Source of the DNA: Eunapius fragilis
Lineage: Eukaryota; Porifera; Demospongiae; Spongillida; Spongillidae
DNA: 64,000 bases
Assembly (NCBI GenBank): GCA_963681505.1
Contig: OY811976.1
Span: forward strand, 5,632,003 to 5,696,002
Reading direction: 5' to 3'
Shown: positions 30,374 to 41,812 of the stretch, one piece after another
Layout: each line of letters begins with the position of its first letter
Position numbering within the stretch: the first letter of the stretch is position 1
Notes under the pieces: generated by a model
The model's input: only the letters and a program-made list of their open reading frames with translations
The model's database searches: none
Told to the model about the DNA's origin: nothing
Made by a program: the position numbers and the translations under genes

Positions 30374-33300
30374 TCAGTCAACTGCTGCATTCACTAAATC
30401 AGGCTTGCTAGCCTGAATATCTTTCAAAATGCCATCCGAAAGTTTCTCAAATATATCAATGATAGCAACAGGCCCTTCCTTTAACATACAGAATTTCCTA
30501 ATTGACCCAATTCTTCTCATTCCTCTGTCTTGAAATTCACATACTGAACTGTCTCGCAGAGTCTTCTTATCTTTTGTACGATATGAAGTATTTCTTAAAT
30601 AGTAAGATTTAAAGGTTGTAACAACATTATCTGTGCCAGTAGTATGAAATCCAGCATTGTGAATGGCATCAAGTTCTTCATTCAATAAAACAGTATTGAA
30701 TATTTTTCCACGAATTCCTTCCTGAGTATTCAGAATCTCCTTTTTCAAAAACTGCAATGTTCTCTCATGTTCTGAACTTGCTAACTCATTGACATATGAA
30801 CGAAGAGAAAATTTCGAACATATTGATCGTGACAAGCTGGGTAGAAAGTTTTTGAATCCATGCCGCTGTTTTTTAATGTATCCATTCATGTGTTCAAAAC
30901 TGAAGCAAGAATAAGCCCAAAGTGGACCAAGCCTACGCACAAAAGCAGCCAAATGTATTAGACCATGCACATTAGATGAACACATTTTTTCTGGATATAA
31001 TTCAGGAACATACTTGAAGAATGTATTAAGCATGTTTTCAGCTGCATCAATGTCATCTGATGAAATGGCAGTATTAAGCAAAATGTGCATTGATGCGATC
31101 AATAGTGCAAAATGATGCACATAGTCAGGAGGCAAATAGTTTAGAAGTATAGGTAATGAGTAGAAGAGCAGCCATGCTCTATACTCAGATGCTTTCCAGT
31201 AACCCAAATAATTGCGAATTGGTCTAGGTGGCCTGCTAAATTCATGAGGTGGTTTTATTCTCATAAGGCACTTGTCAATATCAGTTAAAACATCACCTAA
31301 AAAGAATCTTAGAGCACGATTGTTTACATCAATGGAGCATTCCAAAAAAGATTTACATACCCCTAGTGCAACTCTATGCATGTAGTCCTGGGCAACACAT
31401 TTTGTTGGAATGTGCCTTCTTAACTGAGACGTACCCATAACACCATAGACTGCTTTTGATACTTCTTCAGCCTGCAAAGCCCATTTATCGATGTCACTTT
31501 GAATGTTAAGTATATGTGGTTCCGTGGGCAAATAAAGGTGACGATGTGACTTGTGCACACCTTTATCTAGGCAATAAGGGCAACCATAGTACCCATTAAA
31601 TTGAACAACATTCAAGACCATTGCTTTCGCAGGTTGGTCAAATACTCCCACTAAAAGCTTTCCTTTGAGTGTCTTAATTCCTTCAGAGGTTTGGAATTGT
31701 ATACCAGTCGTTTCAAGTTTTTCAATTTTAGACAAAACAGGAGGCATTAATGTCTGCATGGGAGGTTTACAAGGACCAAGCCACAATGCTCCAACCATCA
31801 TATTTTCAGCATTCATCCGGTTTGTGGGTGGAAGGGAAGTGGTGAACATCAGAACTGGCCACAGGGTTTGACCTAACAGTTTAGAAATAATTTTAATAAT
31901 ATTAATGTACATTGCTTGAATCATACCTGAAGATTTAAATACTGGGACACCATCACAACAGAGAATGAGTCCTGCATGTTCAGGAACAGATAGGAAATTA
32001 CTTTCTTGTTTTAAATGTTTCATCAAAGTGCCATCATCTATGTCTTCAATAATGTCTTCAGTATGCTGTCTAAAGAAGAATTGACATATTTGGTTCCATT
32101 TTTCTAGAATAATAAGAACTTAATATTATTTAGTTTTCAAAAGGTTATGGCCTTACCTTTGAAAATTGTGCACAGATGCTGCTCAAAAGGAAGAACAGCA
32201 AGATAACAAACTTTTGCTTTTTCTTTTTTACAAACAAGCATTTGTTTGACATCACAATTTTATTCATACATCTTGAACAATACATAAATATATCTGCTTC
32301 ATCACAATTCAACTTATTTCTGAGTTGAAATGTTGATGTTGCAAACGAATTTGTTTCTGGACAATGAATGGCAATCAAATCCAATAGTTGCTTTGTAGTT
32401 GAATCACTTAAATTATTTGTAACTGCAAAGTAGTTGGCTGCTAGCCAACTTGCTTTCACACTAATTGGTGCACCTTGGTAGAGTGGTACTGTGGGTAGCC
32501 TATCACCTCTAGAAAGTGTGGCTGATGGTGTGATATGTTTTTCTTGATCATCATCATCATCATTGCGTATATCATCATCATCATCATCATCATTGCGTAT
32601 ATCATCATCATCATCATCATCATCCTCCTCATCATCATCATCATTATCACTATAACCATCATCACCATAACCATAACCTTCATCATTATAATTATTACCA
32701 CCACTATAAACATCAGCATTGTCATCAATTTCACTATCATGAATAATATCATGACCATCGAGGCCACCATCATAACCATGGTTACTGGTACACTGCCTAT
32801 CTTCAATGTTAACATGACCAATATCTTTACCAAAATCATCATGGCCATCACAAGCATCTTGTAGTTGATCACTGTCATCCCTGTCATGTCTGTTCACATC
32901 TTCCTTCAAGCTATGATCTTCACTACTATCACTGCTTGTGTCTGAAGCAGTTAACAATCTGGAGCAACTCTGTGTTGCATCTAAAGTGAATCAAAATATA
33001 AATGTCCTAAAAATGTTACACATACCGTTCAGCCATCGTTGTCTGGTTCTGGTTGGAATTCGGATGCTTGGGTCTGTATTATATCGCTTTCTTTTGTAGC
33101 CTACATGCAGCACAATTAATGTTATTCAAAAGACTTAGGGTTAGGGTTTCAATTAATGTTATTCAAAAGACGTAATTATATTCATTAACATGTATCTGGG
33201 TTGAGTACAGTACCCTAAAAGTGCAAAGCGGTCATGAACTAGTAAGAGTGAATGAATAATCATCACCAATATAGCTATAATTGATACGTACAAGGTGTCT

Positions 33301-33476
33301 ATTTAACGCTTGCGTATGTGTATAATTAATGCGCGTACATGGTAAGTATCTATACCTAATTTAAGCGAGCCACTTTCCTCCCATCGTGTTGCTGTCCTTT
33401 CTGGAACAGAAAGTTCAGGGTTCCTTAGGTACTCTTTGTAGTGTTTTCGCTTTCCACCTGCAATGCGATCGCTCAT
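30374..33476 (-). CDS. CACTA transposase (tnp2-like), four exons, one frameshift
   Basis: Exon 1 33,476-33,356 starts MSDRIAGGKRKHYKEYL. Exon 2 is 33,100-33,026 (KRYNTDPSIRIPTRTRQRWL), exon 3 is 32,980-32,157, and exon 4 runs from 32,103 to the stop at 30,374. Introns are GT-AG (for example 53 bp at 32,104-32,156) and exons 1-3 join in phase. Exon 3 has an Asp-rich tract from a (TCA)n repeat and a zinc ribbon (CSRC). Its end needs a 1-nt shift near the A-run at ~32,260 to stay in frame with exon 4. The exon 4 frame (550 aa from the unused TTG 32,026) has DGVPVF (Asp), GVFDQPAKA (Asp), GCPYC, and SCFSFEHMNGYIKK (Glu), the DDE core of CACTA transposases. Length and domain order are near complete. 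The shift may be a mutation, a sequencing error or a missed splice. Confidence 0.82.
32550..32645. repeat. (TCA/ATC)n microsatellite coding poly-Asp
   Basis: Trinucleotide repeat interrupted by TTGCGTATA. On the minus strand it encodes the acidic tract of the CACTA transposase N-terminus. The opposite-strand frames of Ile or Met are shadows. Confidence 0.9.
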
Positions 33477-33560
33477 TTTGCATTTGATCAAATTCAGCAA
33501 AAACAATTATTTTTTTACACATAAGAAATTCGTACCACGTGCTTTATCCCAAAAGGTAAT

Positions 33561-36550
33561 ATGTCAAAGCGTACAGTGAGACCTCCTGAAAGATACGTAC
33601 ATGAGAACATCGAAATCGCTATCGATGGCAAACGAGCTGAAGATCGTAAGTATTGCATGTCATCATGCTTATACACTGATTATTGTTATAATTATGTATA
33701 TATTCATGGACATAGATATGTTAGGATGTTTAAAACTCTTGACCCGCCGGTCGACCCAATTATTTGAAGCAATTATTTGATCTTCTAGACCCCCATTTTA
33801 AATAAATTTTAATCAATTTGCTACTATTGGAGTATTATATAGGGCTAGTTAAGGCGGGCCGGGTCGTAGTCGGAGAAACCAGGACCACTTCGCGGTCCGG
33901 GAAATCTGATGCCTGCGGCGCTCGTAGCCCAGGCGTTCCTGGTTCGCTTTGCTCACGCTAGCCTGCGGCGCTCATATAGGATCAGGGCCTGCGGCGCTCT
34001 TTTTGCTTCGCGGATATGAAGTAACCTTTAATGTAGTTAATTAATCACTAATTGATTTAAATTGATTTAAAGTGGGGGGGGGGGGGGGATGATCTAGAAG
34101 ATAACCGGGTCCTTTACCATCGAATATGATATATAGGCCTGCCAGCTAGAGGTAGGGATGGAAATATTAGCGGCGTCAATTGGCGTAGATGCGAACAATG
34201 TCGACATTTAATTTACGATATCTTAAATGCATGAAATTCACATCGCAGGCGTTTTTTAAATTTAACCGGTGGACCGCTGAGGGATATGTACTCGGAGACT
34301 GAACACTATTAGCTTACATGCGCCATCAATGCGTGAAATATGAATATTTCAACTGGTTAATTATGTTGACTTCCGTATTTATATTAATTTTATGTACGTG
34401 AATTATAACTTTGCGATTTCTATATTCATATCCAGAACAATGTACAGTTTTATGTCTAGAGAATAATCGAGAATATGCTTGCAACACATCATCACTATCA
34501 ACTGATAGTAGAGATTATGTCACGCAGGATGACTTAAAGCCTGGAAATGACCTTATCTGGGTTTATAAAGGAACACGTTATTCTGTTCATTTCAAGCATT
34601 TTAAGGGTATACTCTTATGTATCCTTCCACCAGTTGGAATAAGAAAAGTACTTGTTCTTATACAGGAGATGCAAACCCCAGATCAAAAACATTTGAGGAA
34701 GACTCTGCATCTGATAATGGTAGTGATGACAATGTGGTACGCAATGAAATTATATTATAGTATTATTGAACATGACTTATATCAAGTACTGTGCAGTAAT
34801 TCATATACTATCAATATGAAATAGGAATGTGGAAAAGGAAAAGAAAGGGCGAAAGCATTCAAAGAGACCAGCAAGAAGTGAAGTATGAAATCTTAATTGT
34901 TTATGAAACATATGTTGAACATTCATACACTTCTTCTAATCTATTGTTTTAATCTAACTTTGCACAGATGCCATCAAGCAAAAAATCTCGTATCTCGGAC
35001 AGTGAGATGGAAGAAATAGTAAGGGACTATTGATATTTACTGCGTTACAGTTCATAATTAGTATACTTATAGGAATGTGGAAAAGGAAAAGGAAAAGGAA
35101 AAGGAAAAGGAAAAGCAATAGAAGCAGTTGAGAAGACACCGCGTAATGTCGAACGCATATGCATCCATTGTTTAACATTACACAGATGCCATCAGGCAAG
35201 AAATCTCATTTTTCGGACATTGAGATGGAAGAAATAGTGAGATAGTATTTACTGCATTGCAATTGTTACAAATATATTAATAGGAATGTGGAAAAGGAAA
35301 AGAAAAAGGAATAGAAAGGAAGAAAGGGGTTCAGAAGACACTGGCATTTGATTTAAGGAGTGAGGTACGAGATCCTTTTTCTATGTTGAATGTTCATACA
35401 CATAATCTATTGCTTCTGAAGTAATTCATTTTTTGCTGTATGCAGTATAAAATTTGATGTTTGCATTAATCCTATGAATGTTCTTATATGCATAAATTAG
35501 GTACAAGCGGAAAGGATGAATTATTCCAGTGGCATGGAAAGTCAGGTAATGTGCTGTTATCTTACAATATCTATGTATAAGAACAGAGCTCCTGAAAAGT
35601 GGTTTATTACATACAATAATGCCAGATTGTTGCAAAACTCTACAAGCAAATGAAAGCTTGGAACAAGGAGATTGCAAAGTTCAACAATACTTCTGAGAAA
35701 GTATATCGCCTTTTGGAGGCCCATTTTACACCGCTTCGGCAAGAATGCATTGTTCAAGATCCAGATCCTGCAGAGTATAAAGGTTTGCAAATGCACATAC
35801 AATATTATTTTACACCTATTCATCAATAATGCATTGTTTCTGATCCAGGTCCTGCTGAGCATAAAGGTTTGCGCATGCACATAAAATATTGAGTAGTATA
35901 AAAGTACCATTGTTTCAGATCCAGGTCCTGCTGAGCATAAAGGTTTGTGCATGCATGCACATAATATATTGAGTAGTATAATAGTACCATTGTTTCAGAT
36001 CCAGGTCCTGCTGAGCATAAAGGTTTGTGCATGCATGCACATTAAATTGTGAGTAGTATAACACTTTTCTGGTTACATGGTACAACAGGCGACATGCAAC
36101 AGGAGGAGAGCCACTTCATATCTGTAAGTATTTTTCATTTTATAAGTCATAGATGTATATTGATGCACATACTTTATCTGAACAGAAAAGTGGTGTGAAT
36201 CTTCTACAGATTCGATCCCAGAATCCTGGAAAATATGCTCTAGCTCTACTGGATGCTTTGTTTTCCAATGAAGAGCAATCAACATGTTGTTATAAAGCAT
36301 CTACAAAAACCAACAGCAGCAGCGTATCTCAAAAACCTCCTTTGTCACCAAAACGAGTGAAGCTCCTTGAAGGTACAATTATTTTTATACTAAAACATGT
36401 AATATCAGTGATGTTTTATCTTATCCTGTAACAGACTGCATTGACAAAAAGTTTGGTAAAGGTACGGCAGCATTCAATGACCAGAAGATTACAGAGTCCT
36501 TAAATCAAAAGTGTCGCGATAGATTTAGTAAGTTTAAAAAGTTAAATTAA
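33561..36550 (+). CDS. BEN-domain protein carried by the CACTA element
   Basis: Exon 1 33,561-33,645 starts MSKRTVRPPERYVHENIEIA and ends at GTAAGT. Exon 2 starts at 34,436 after CCAG (TVLCLENNREYA, then WVYKGTRYSVHFKHFKG). A short acidic exon follows (GDANPRSKTFEEDSASDNG, ~34,664-34,737). Several Lys-rich and micro-exons lie at 34.8-36.1 kb. Exons 36,186-36,372 and 36,435-36,550 join in phase and give NPGKYALALLDALFSNEEQS and a C-terminus with FNDQKITESLNQKCRD before TAA. The last part fits a BEN domain: a helical 'LL..LF..eE' start and an 'lN.KCR' end. BEN domains bind DNA, often palindromes. I could not fix the mid-gene splice phases. It is probably a TnpA-like accessory protein, by analogy. 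Confidence 0.62.
33850..34020. other. CpG-rich segment with GCCTGCGGCGCTC repeated three times
   Basis: The word occurs at ~33,912, 33,961 and 33,988, within the first intron of the BEN gene. The base composition contrasts sharply with the AT-rich surroundings. A 15-G run follows at 34,074-34,088. It could be a nested insertion or an internal control region. Confidence 0.6.
34819..35390. repeat. Three tandem exon-intron units (~210-250 bp)
   Basis: AGGAATGTGGAAAAGGAAAAG recurs at ~34,823, 35,071 and 35,281. CACAGATGCCATCA with AAATCTC and GAGATGGAAGAAATAGT recurs at ~34,964 and 35,182. The units contain candidate Lys-rich exons of the BEN gene, so the gene grew by tandem duplication. Confidence 0.75.
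35750..36045. repeat. Array of micro-exon repeats (~75-85 bp units)
   Basis: ATCCAGGTCCTGCTGAGCAT then AAAGGTTTG occurs at ~35,845, 35,919 and 35,998, with a divergent first unit at ~35,759. Each has a preceding TTTCAG or TTCAAG and a following GGTTTG, so each unit could be a 24-27-nt exon (DPGPAEHK) with its own intron. Confidence 0.75.
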
Positions 36551-36859
36551 AGGAAACAATAGATTGACATTGAATATCACTTATAGCTATGTATAGGTTA
36601 GTACTGATTATAATACAATGTGTTTATATAATTGAATTGAAACATCTTGTTTAAGAATAAGCTGTACATGTAAGGATTTACTTTTACTGCTGGCCTTGGG
36701 CATTACAGATCAATACAGACTCCATATATAACTTAACTCATATGCCGCCATTTAGAATTGGATTATCCTCCATGTGCTGGTAATGCTTTACTTTCATAGT
36801 GCATACTCATATTTATCATCGGCAATTGGAGATGGGCCATATCTTACATGTAGCAAATT

Positions 36860-37078
36860 GGTTACAAGATCTTGCCATGATCACTGATCACATATCTTGG
36901 ATCATCTTGGTTAAGATCTTGGGCAAGGTCTTGGCAAGATCATGACCAGAAATTGGCCGGCATAATCTTGGCATCTTGGGCAAGGCCTTGGGCAAGTCTT
37001 GGGGAAGATCTTGGCCAGTTCTGAACAAGTCTTGGGCAAGTTCTTGGCGGGAATCTTGGCCAAGAACTTTTTGCTGGG
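36860..37078. repeat. CACTA right TIR and subterminal repeats
   Basis: AAGATCTT at 36,866, 36,913 and 37,005 plus many CTTGGGCAAG half-sites, ending in CTTTTTGCTGGG and the GAT duplication. Confidence 0.88.
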
Positions 37079-37309
37079 GATGCCGTAACGTACCTTTGGG
37101 TGGTCGTTTTGTTGTTCCTTTCGGTACCGCGCTTGACATACGCACGTTTGGCAGATCTGGCAGCATCGGGATCTTTCCACTTTTAGATGCTCCAGTGGAA
37201 TCAGAATTGTCCTTGAGATTGTATGGTAAAACCATTGAATTTGATAACGCTGGTTATATTATACTGGTGCGTCATGAACATTACGATAGCTGATGTAATG
37301 TGCTATTTG

Positions 37310-40142
37310 CTGGACCGGGAGCCTCGGTCCTTATTATTTTCATTCACGGACGGTCACGGTCCAAGCAGTACTGGACCGACGGTCTGACCGCGGACCCCCT
37401 CGTACCCACGCCTAAATACGCATGGCATGCACATGGCGTGCACGTGATCTATTGGTGCCCTGCTTTTAAAAAATATTTTGAGTGTGCGTATTATAGAACT
37501 AGGATGAGTACCGATTCTTATGCCACCAGTAGTGCTAGTGAAAGTCAAGAACCCGAAATAGGAGGAGAGATGATGGTTGTAGAGGGTTCCTTTAAGTACA
37601 AAAGTTGGTTATGGGAGCATTTTACTTGTGTTACATCCGGAAGTAAGCGTGAAAAGCACCCCCCAGCAAAGTGCCGCACTTGCGGAAAAGTCGTGAACCG
37701 CGCAGGAGGCAGTACAACAAAAAATAAGAATCACTTAATGCGCTATCATCCTGACATATGTTCAAGGTGGGTTCAATTACCTGTACAACATATGTATTAC
37801 GTTTCTTATCACACTTGCTGACGCAGAGCCACATCGCAAGTTACCCCATTGCCTAAAGATCCTATTGACCGTTTTTTCTTAAAGCCTAAGACAGGTATTT
37901 CGGAAGCTGAAACTGACAAACTCAATGACTTACTGATATTAAGCTTTGTATCTGCTATATTACCGACTTCTCTAGTGGACAATGCGCATTTTCGAGAATT
38001 TATTCATTCACTTAATGATTCCTATTCATTGCCACATCGTACCAAACTAACAAAAATGATTGATTCTAAATTTGCTGAAGTAAAACAGAAGGTAATCTAC
38101 ACAGTTCAGAATAGGTACCTGATTGAATTATTTATGTTGCTTCCTATTTGATTGCAGCAACAATCTCTCCTTGAGGAAGCATCCTCAGTTGCTATTACCA
38201 CAGATAGTGCTGTCATAAAACATACTGGTGATTCTTATGTCACTGTAACAGGTCATTGGGTGACCAAAGAATGGAAACTCATGGCCGCTGTTCTGGGTGT
38301 TTATATCTGTGATAGTAAGCCTATTTTATTTTATGACCTTGTGCATACATTTCATTTTTATGACAGAATCCCATACCGGAGAAGAAATCTTTGATTTGGT
38401 GCAGTATGTAAAGAAGGATTTTGTTCTAGCAGATAGGCTGGATGCCATTACAACAGACAATGGAGCTAACTTTGTCAAAGCTGTAAGATTAATGATAGAA
38501 CATGGGGTAGCTGAAGAGGACATTCGTTGTGCTTGTCATACTTTACAACTGTCGATCAAAAAATCCTTAGAGGTAAATGTGTGCATATAAGTACTTTGAT
38601 CTACTATTGTATCCTTTTTTATTCTCCAAGACAATCACATCATTTAGTTGTAATGTTTTGTACTATTGTGAACCTGATAATGGATTCACCTATTCTCCTA
38701 AAGGCATTGCGTGACAAGCAAAATGACCCATCTCTTCATTTCAATTTTGAATTTGAAAGTACTGTTGAGGATATTGAGACTGATACTGATAATGATCAAT
38801 TCATCACTGAGTACTTGCATTGGGGCAACACACGTAAGTTAACTAAGGATGTTGTAACGAGATGGAATTCCACTTACTTTATGTTAAAACGCATCATTGA
38901 GCTTGAAGAACCAGTTAAGTTTGTGTTAACACAAGCAGGCAGGGCTGACTTGTCACTATCTGATGAACAGTGGGAAGTAGCAAAGCAGCTTTGTGCATTG
39001 CTTCGACCATTTGCAGTAGTCAATGATATTCTTCAGGGAGAAAAATACCCTACTTTGGGCAGTGTGTCTCGGTATATATCATGGCTTTTGCAAGGTAAAA
39101 ATTGACATGCATTATATGAAAATATTTATTCTTATGAATGCAGGACTCTCTCAAGATACTCCTCGAGATTGGCATATGAAGCCCCTTTTGTGGTGTCAGC
39201 ATGATCATGTAATCCAGCAAGTACGCTCTGATATCTTGTCTGATATGCAAACCCGCTAGGATCCTTCTAATCCTGTGTATGTGATGGGCTCCCTAACCCA
39301 CCCTGGGCACAAAAGCTTGTCTTGGTTAACTGCTGCTGACAAACAAGATGGAATTTCACAGTTACAAACAGAAATGAAGAATGTAGCACCTTCACTTGTA
39401 TGTGATTTACTGAATATTGCTGTGGCAGAAACAGATGATGAGGTCCTTCATGGACAAAAGAAGACAAAGCTGTCAAGTGTGTTTGAGGAAGCAAAGTTAC
39501 TTTTCAGTTTTGCTTTACCAACACCAACACAGCTATTTTCTAACACTGTTGATGATCGTGTTGATGAAGAACTAAAAAGGTACTTCAAAAATGAATGTTG
39601 AAATGTTATGTATTATGATAATGTTGATTTGTACATGTAGGTATCTGGCAGTGCCAGAGTCAGATCATCTGACAGGATTGGACCCACTTAACTGGTGGTC
39701 TGTTAATGCTACTAATTATCCCATTATATCAGTGCTTGCAAAAAATACTTGGCCATCCCCGCTTCATCAGCTTCCTCTGAAAGGGTTTTTTCCACGGCCA
39801 AAAACATAACCGACAAAAAAAGTTGGCGCCTGCTTCCAGAAAGACTTCACAAGACCATTTTTTTACGCCACAATCAATACTTCTGGAAATAGCATTGTTT
39901 TTTCAGACTTTGTACTTTGTTGTATGTTTCATAATGTGTGTGTGTGTGTATGTGTTGTCATTGTTGCATTTGCATTGCCTTTCTTGGATTTATATTATCA
40001 GCATTGTGGACCGCGGTCCGACCGTCGGTCACGGTCCTGGATTGTTTGATTTGTGCACGGTCGCAGTCCGGTCACGGTCTGGCTACTTAGGTTTGACCGC
40101 GGTCCACGGTCCACTGAAAAGTAGTGGACCGCGGCAACACTG
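37310..40142 (+). mobile_element. hAT transposon 1, right end preserved
   Basis: The right end is GTGGACCGCGGCAACACTG (40,124-40,142). Both ends carry dense subterminal GGACCG/CGGTCC words (37,313-37,400 and 40,008-40,130). The left tip corresponding to CAGTGTTGCCGC was not found, so the left end is lost and no 8-bp duplication could be matched. It encloses the hAT transposase gene at 37,504. Confidence 0.75.
37504..39895 (+). pseudogene. hAT transposase with BED zinc finger (ZBED-like)
   Basis: The BED finger exon (37,504-37,769) has SWLWEHFTCV, CRTCGKVVNR and NHLMRYHPDICSR (C-x2-C, H-x4-H). The next exon (~37,827-38,091) has the linker PLPKDPIDRFF. The core has AITTDSAVIKHTGDSYVTVT (38,180 on), RLDAITTDNGANFVKAV and RCACHTLQLSIKKSL, then KDVVTRWNSTYFMLKRI (to ~39,095). 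A stop occurs at 39,257 (DMQTR*DPSNP). The C-terminal dimerisation part (YLAIPASSASSERVFST, NITDKKSWRLLPERLHKTIF) follows at ~39,745-39,895 after a 1-nt shift in an A-run at ~39,740. Introns are short GT-AG. Catalytic residues of the hAT core (TDS, TDN, RW) are visible. Two lesions probably inactivate it. Confidence 0.82.
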
Positions 40143-40592
40143 TAGGCGTCTAACAGATACCTGAAGATAACATGCGGACACATCCTGAAGCGATTGGTAC
40201 ACTTGGCGTGCTTTACAAACGTTCCTGTCGTGAGTTATACTATCCCAAAGGAAGAATAAGAATAAGAAGACGACGGAGCAGAAATTTTAGGTGGGACAGG
40301 GTATGGACGATATTTTTGTTCTCTAAAAGTACACCGTCTTATGATACATATAACGCAGAATTGTTCTCCTTTTTGATATTGCTCGATTGCCACTAAGAGC
40401 GAAGTGACCCGACTCTTGGCTGTCCCGCTAGACGCGAGTGACGTTTTTTTAATGGCATTCATGATACTGCAGGATTCCTATATGGAACCTACTCGCGTAG
40501 GTTCCGATTATGTCATGCACTAGATGTTCCAAATACTAGGCATGATAGTGAAGACACTCGACCTCTTCTAACCGAGTTATGTATCCGTATCA
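40143..40592. other. No recognisable gene between two hAT elements
   Basis: Nothing recognised. A cross-hybridising frame at 40,172-40,396 shows no motif. Confidence 0.4.
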
Positions 40593-40600
40593 GATGCAAG

Positions 40601-41812
40601 CAGTGTTGCCGCAGTTGGACCGTCAACCGTGAAAACCGGCAATCACCTGATACGGTTGGCCTGACCGTGTCCGTGACTGCCAGAAAAAATGCATGACGTA
40701 ATACTGGTCGCGAATCACTAAACCGCCAGTTTTTTTTAGCAAAATAACTGGGAACCGTAAAAAATTTACACGGTTACCAAGTATGTATGATGTATACATT
40801 TTGCAGTACTCGTGATCGGAGCCTGTCATGCAGTACCAGCATGGAGGTGTGAACAACTCAGCAAGCACAGGCAAAAGCCTGCCCTGCCAGTGAGGTGACA
40901 AGCACATGCATGCCTAGCATTCATGTGATTACATGCATGTATATGCCAGTTTGGTGAACACTATATAAAAGCACATGCATTGATTTTTCTTGCCATTGCC
41001 GTTTGTGTGCAGGGATCTATTACAGAGCCGTTAGCCATACATACGTTGGCGCAAGCGCTTAAGTCCTCAAGTTTACAGTCTTCCGGATGGAGCAATCTGC
41101 ATGCAGGATCCAGATCTGAATCAGATGACATATCAGTCAATGGTGCGGGAGAGCCTCCTGCTGCTAAGAAAGTGAAACAGTGCAGCCCTACTAGTGCAGA
41201 ACTGAAACCTGCTGACGTTAAGGGTACATTCCATCCTTCTGGTCCTAAGTTTTTGAACGTGTGGCTGTGGAAGCACTATAAGCTCTCTCCTTGCGCTAAC
41301 TGTGACAAATGGGCTTTGTGTGCTTTATGCCAAAAGGGAGGTGAAACCGTTTGGATTCCTCGCAGTGATGGGTCTACTACAAGGATGAAAAAACATCTGA
41401 TTGATGTTCATAACTCTCAAGTACCTGGCTATTCCAGCTTCCAGTGCGCCCTCTGAGAGAGTATTCTCACAGCTAAAACTGATCGTGGAACGAAAAAGAT
41501 GGCGCATGGATGGAGGAAGGGTGGAAAGAGTAATCTTTCTTCGATGTAACAAAAACTGCAACGTATAACTAACTTTTAAACTTGTATAAACAGGGTATTT
41601 AAAATTATTATTCATGTGTTCATTAATATACATGTAAGTATTATTTATCAAACACTCAAGCATCTGGTTCGTTCGTAACCGTCTAGATTTTCCCGGTAAC
41701 CGTTAACTTTGACCGGATGGATTGTAAACGGTCAGCTATCGTCCACGAACGTGACCGGGATGATCCGGTACGGTTCGTAGTGATCGTAACCGGATCGATC
41801 GCGGCAACACTG
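40601..41812 (+). mobile_element. hAT element 2, 1.2 kb, 8-bp target duplication
   Basis: The left tip CAGTGTTGCCGCAGT and right tip GCGGCAACACTG are inverted over 12 bp. GATGCAAG lies at 40,593-40,600 and 41,813-41,820, a perfect 8-bp target duplication as expected for hAT. The tips match those of hAT 1, so that family's transposase could have moved it. The interior holds a BED finger and a dimerisation tail, but no catalytic core. Confidence 0.95.
41014..41566 (+). pseudogene. BED finger joined to hAT dimerisation tail, catalytic core deleted
   Basis: After a CAG at 41,011-41,013 the frame to 41,456 has a low-complexity start and then a BED finger (FLNVWLWKHYKLSPC, CALCQKGG, TTRMKKHLIDVHNS). 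Immediately after, in the +1 frame, YLAIPASSAPSERVFSQL and VERKRWRMDGGRVERVIFL, the hAT C-terminal dimerisation motif, run to TAA ~41,566. The junction (~41,420) lies where about 1.3-1.5 kb of core should be. There is no ATG early in the frame, so the first exon is elsewhere or lost. If the shift were spliced or bypassed, the product would bind DNA and dimerise without cutting. Confidence 0.7.

Larger units (their letters stand above)
29901..37078. mobile_element. Complete 7.2-kb CACTA (EnSpm)-type transposon
   Basis: The left terminus CCCAGCAAAAAGTTCTTGG (29,901) is matched by the right terminus CCAAGAACTTTTTGCTGGG ending at 37,078. The pairing runs at least 26 bp (to CCAAGAT). GAT flanks both sides (29,898-29,900 and 37,079-37,081), a 3-bp target duplication as expected for CACTA. 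Subterminal regions carry AAGATCTT palindromes, four on the left and three on the right. Inside, a tnp2-like transposase gene on the minus strand and a BEN-domain gene on the plus strand diverge from about 33.5 kb. Plant CACTA elements have a comparable two-gene plan (TnpD/TnpA); here the second gene is a BEN protein. One frameshift in the transposase may make this copy inactive. Confidence 0.9.

Noticed and set aside
32456-32887. Met-rich and Ile-rich frames across the trinucleotide repeat
   Set aside because: Out-of-frame readings of the Asp tract of the CACTA transposase.
33128-33150. Telomere-like TTAGGGTTAGGG
   Set aside because: Only two units, in an intron of the CACTA transposase. 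Too short to be an interstitial telomere.
35750-36045. CRISPR-like spacing of repeats
   Set aside because: The spacer parts are themselves repeated, and each unit has splice-like edges. It is a tandem duplication.
37300-37503. 5' extension of the hAT 1 frame
   Set aside because: The upstream part (from 37,300) is subterminal repeat sequence. The methionine at 37,504 is the better start.
39823-40183. Frames across the GGACCG-rich region
   Set aside because: They translate the subterminal repeats of hAT 1. No domain content.
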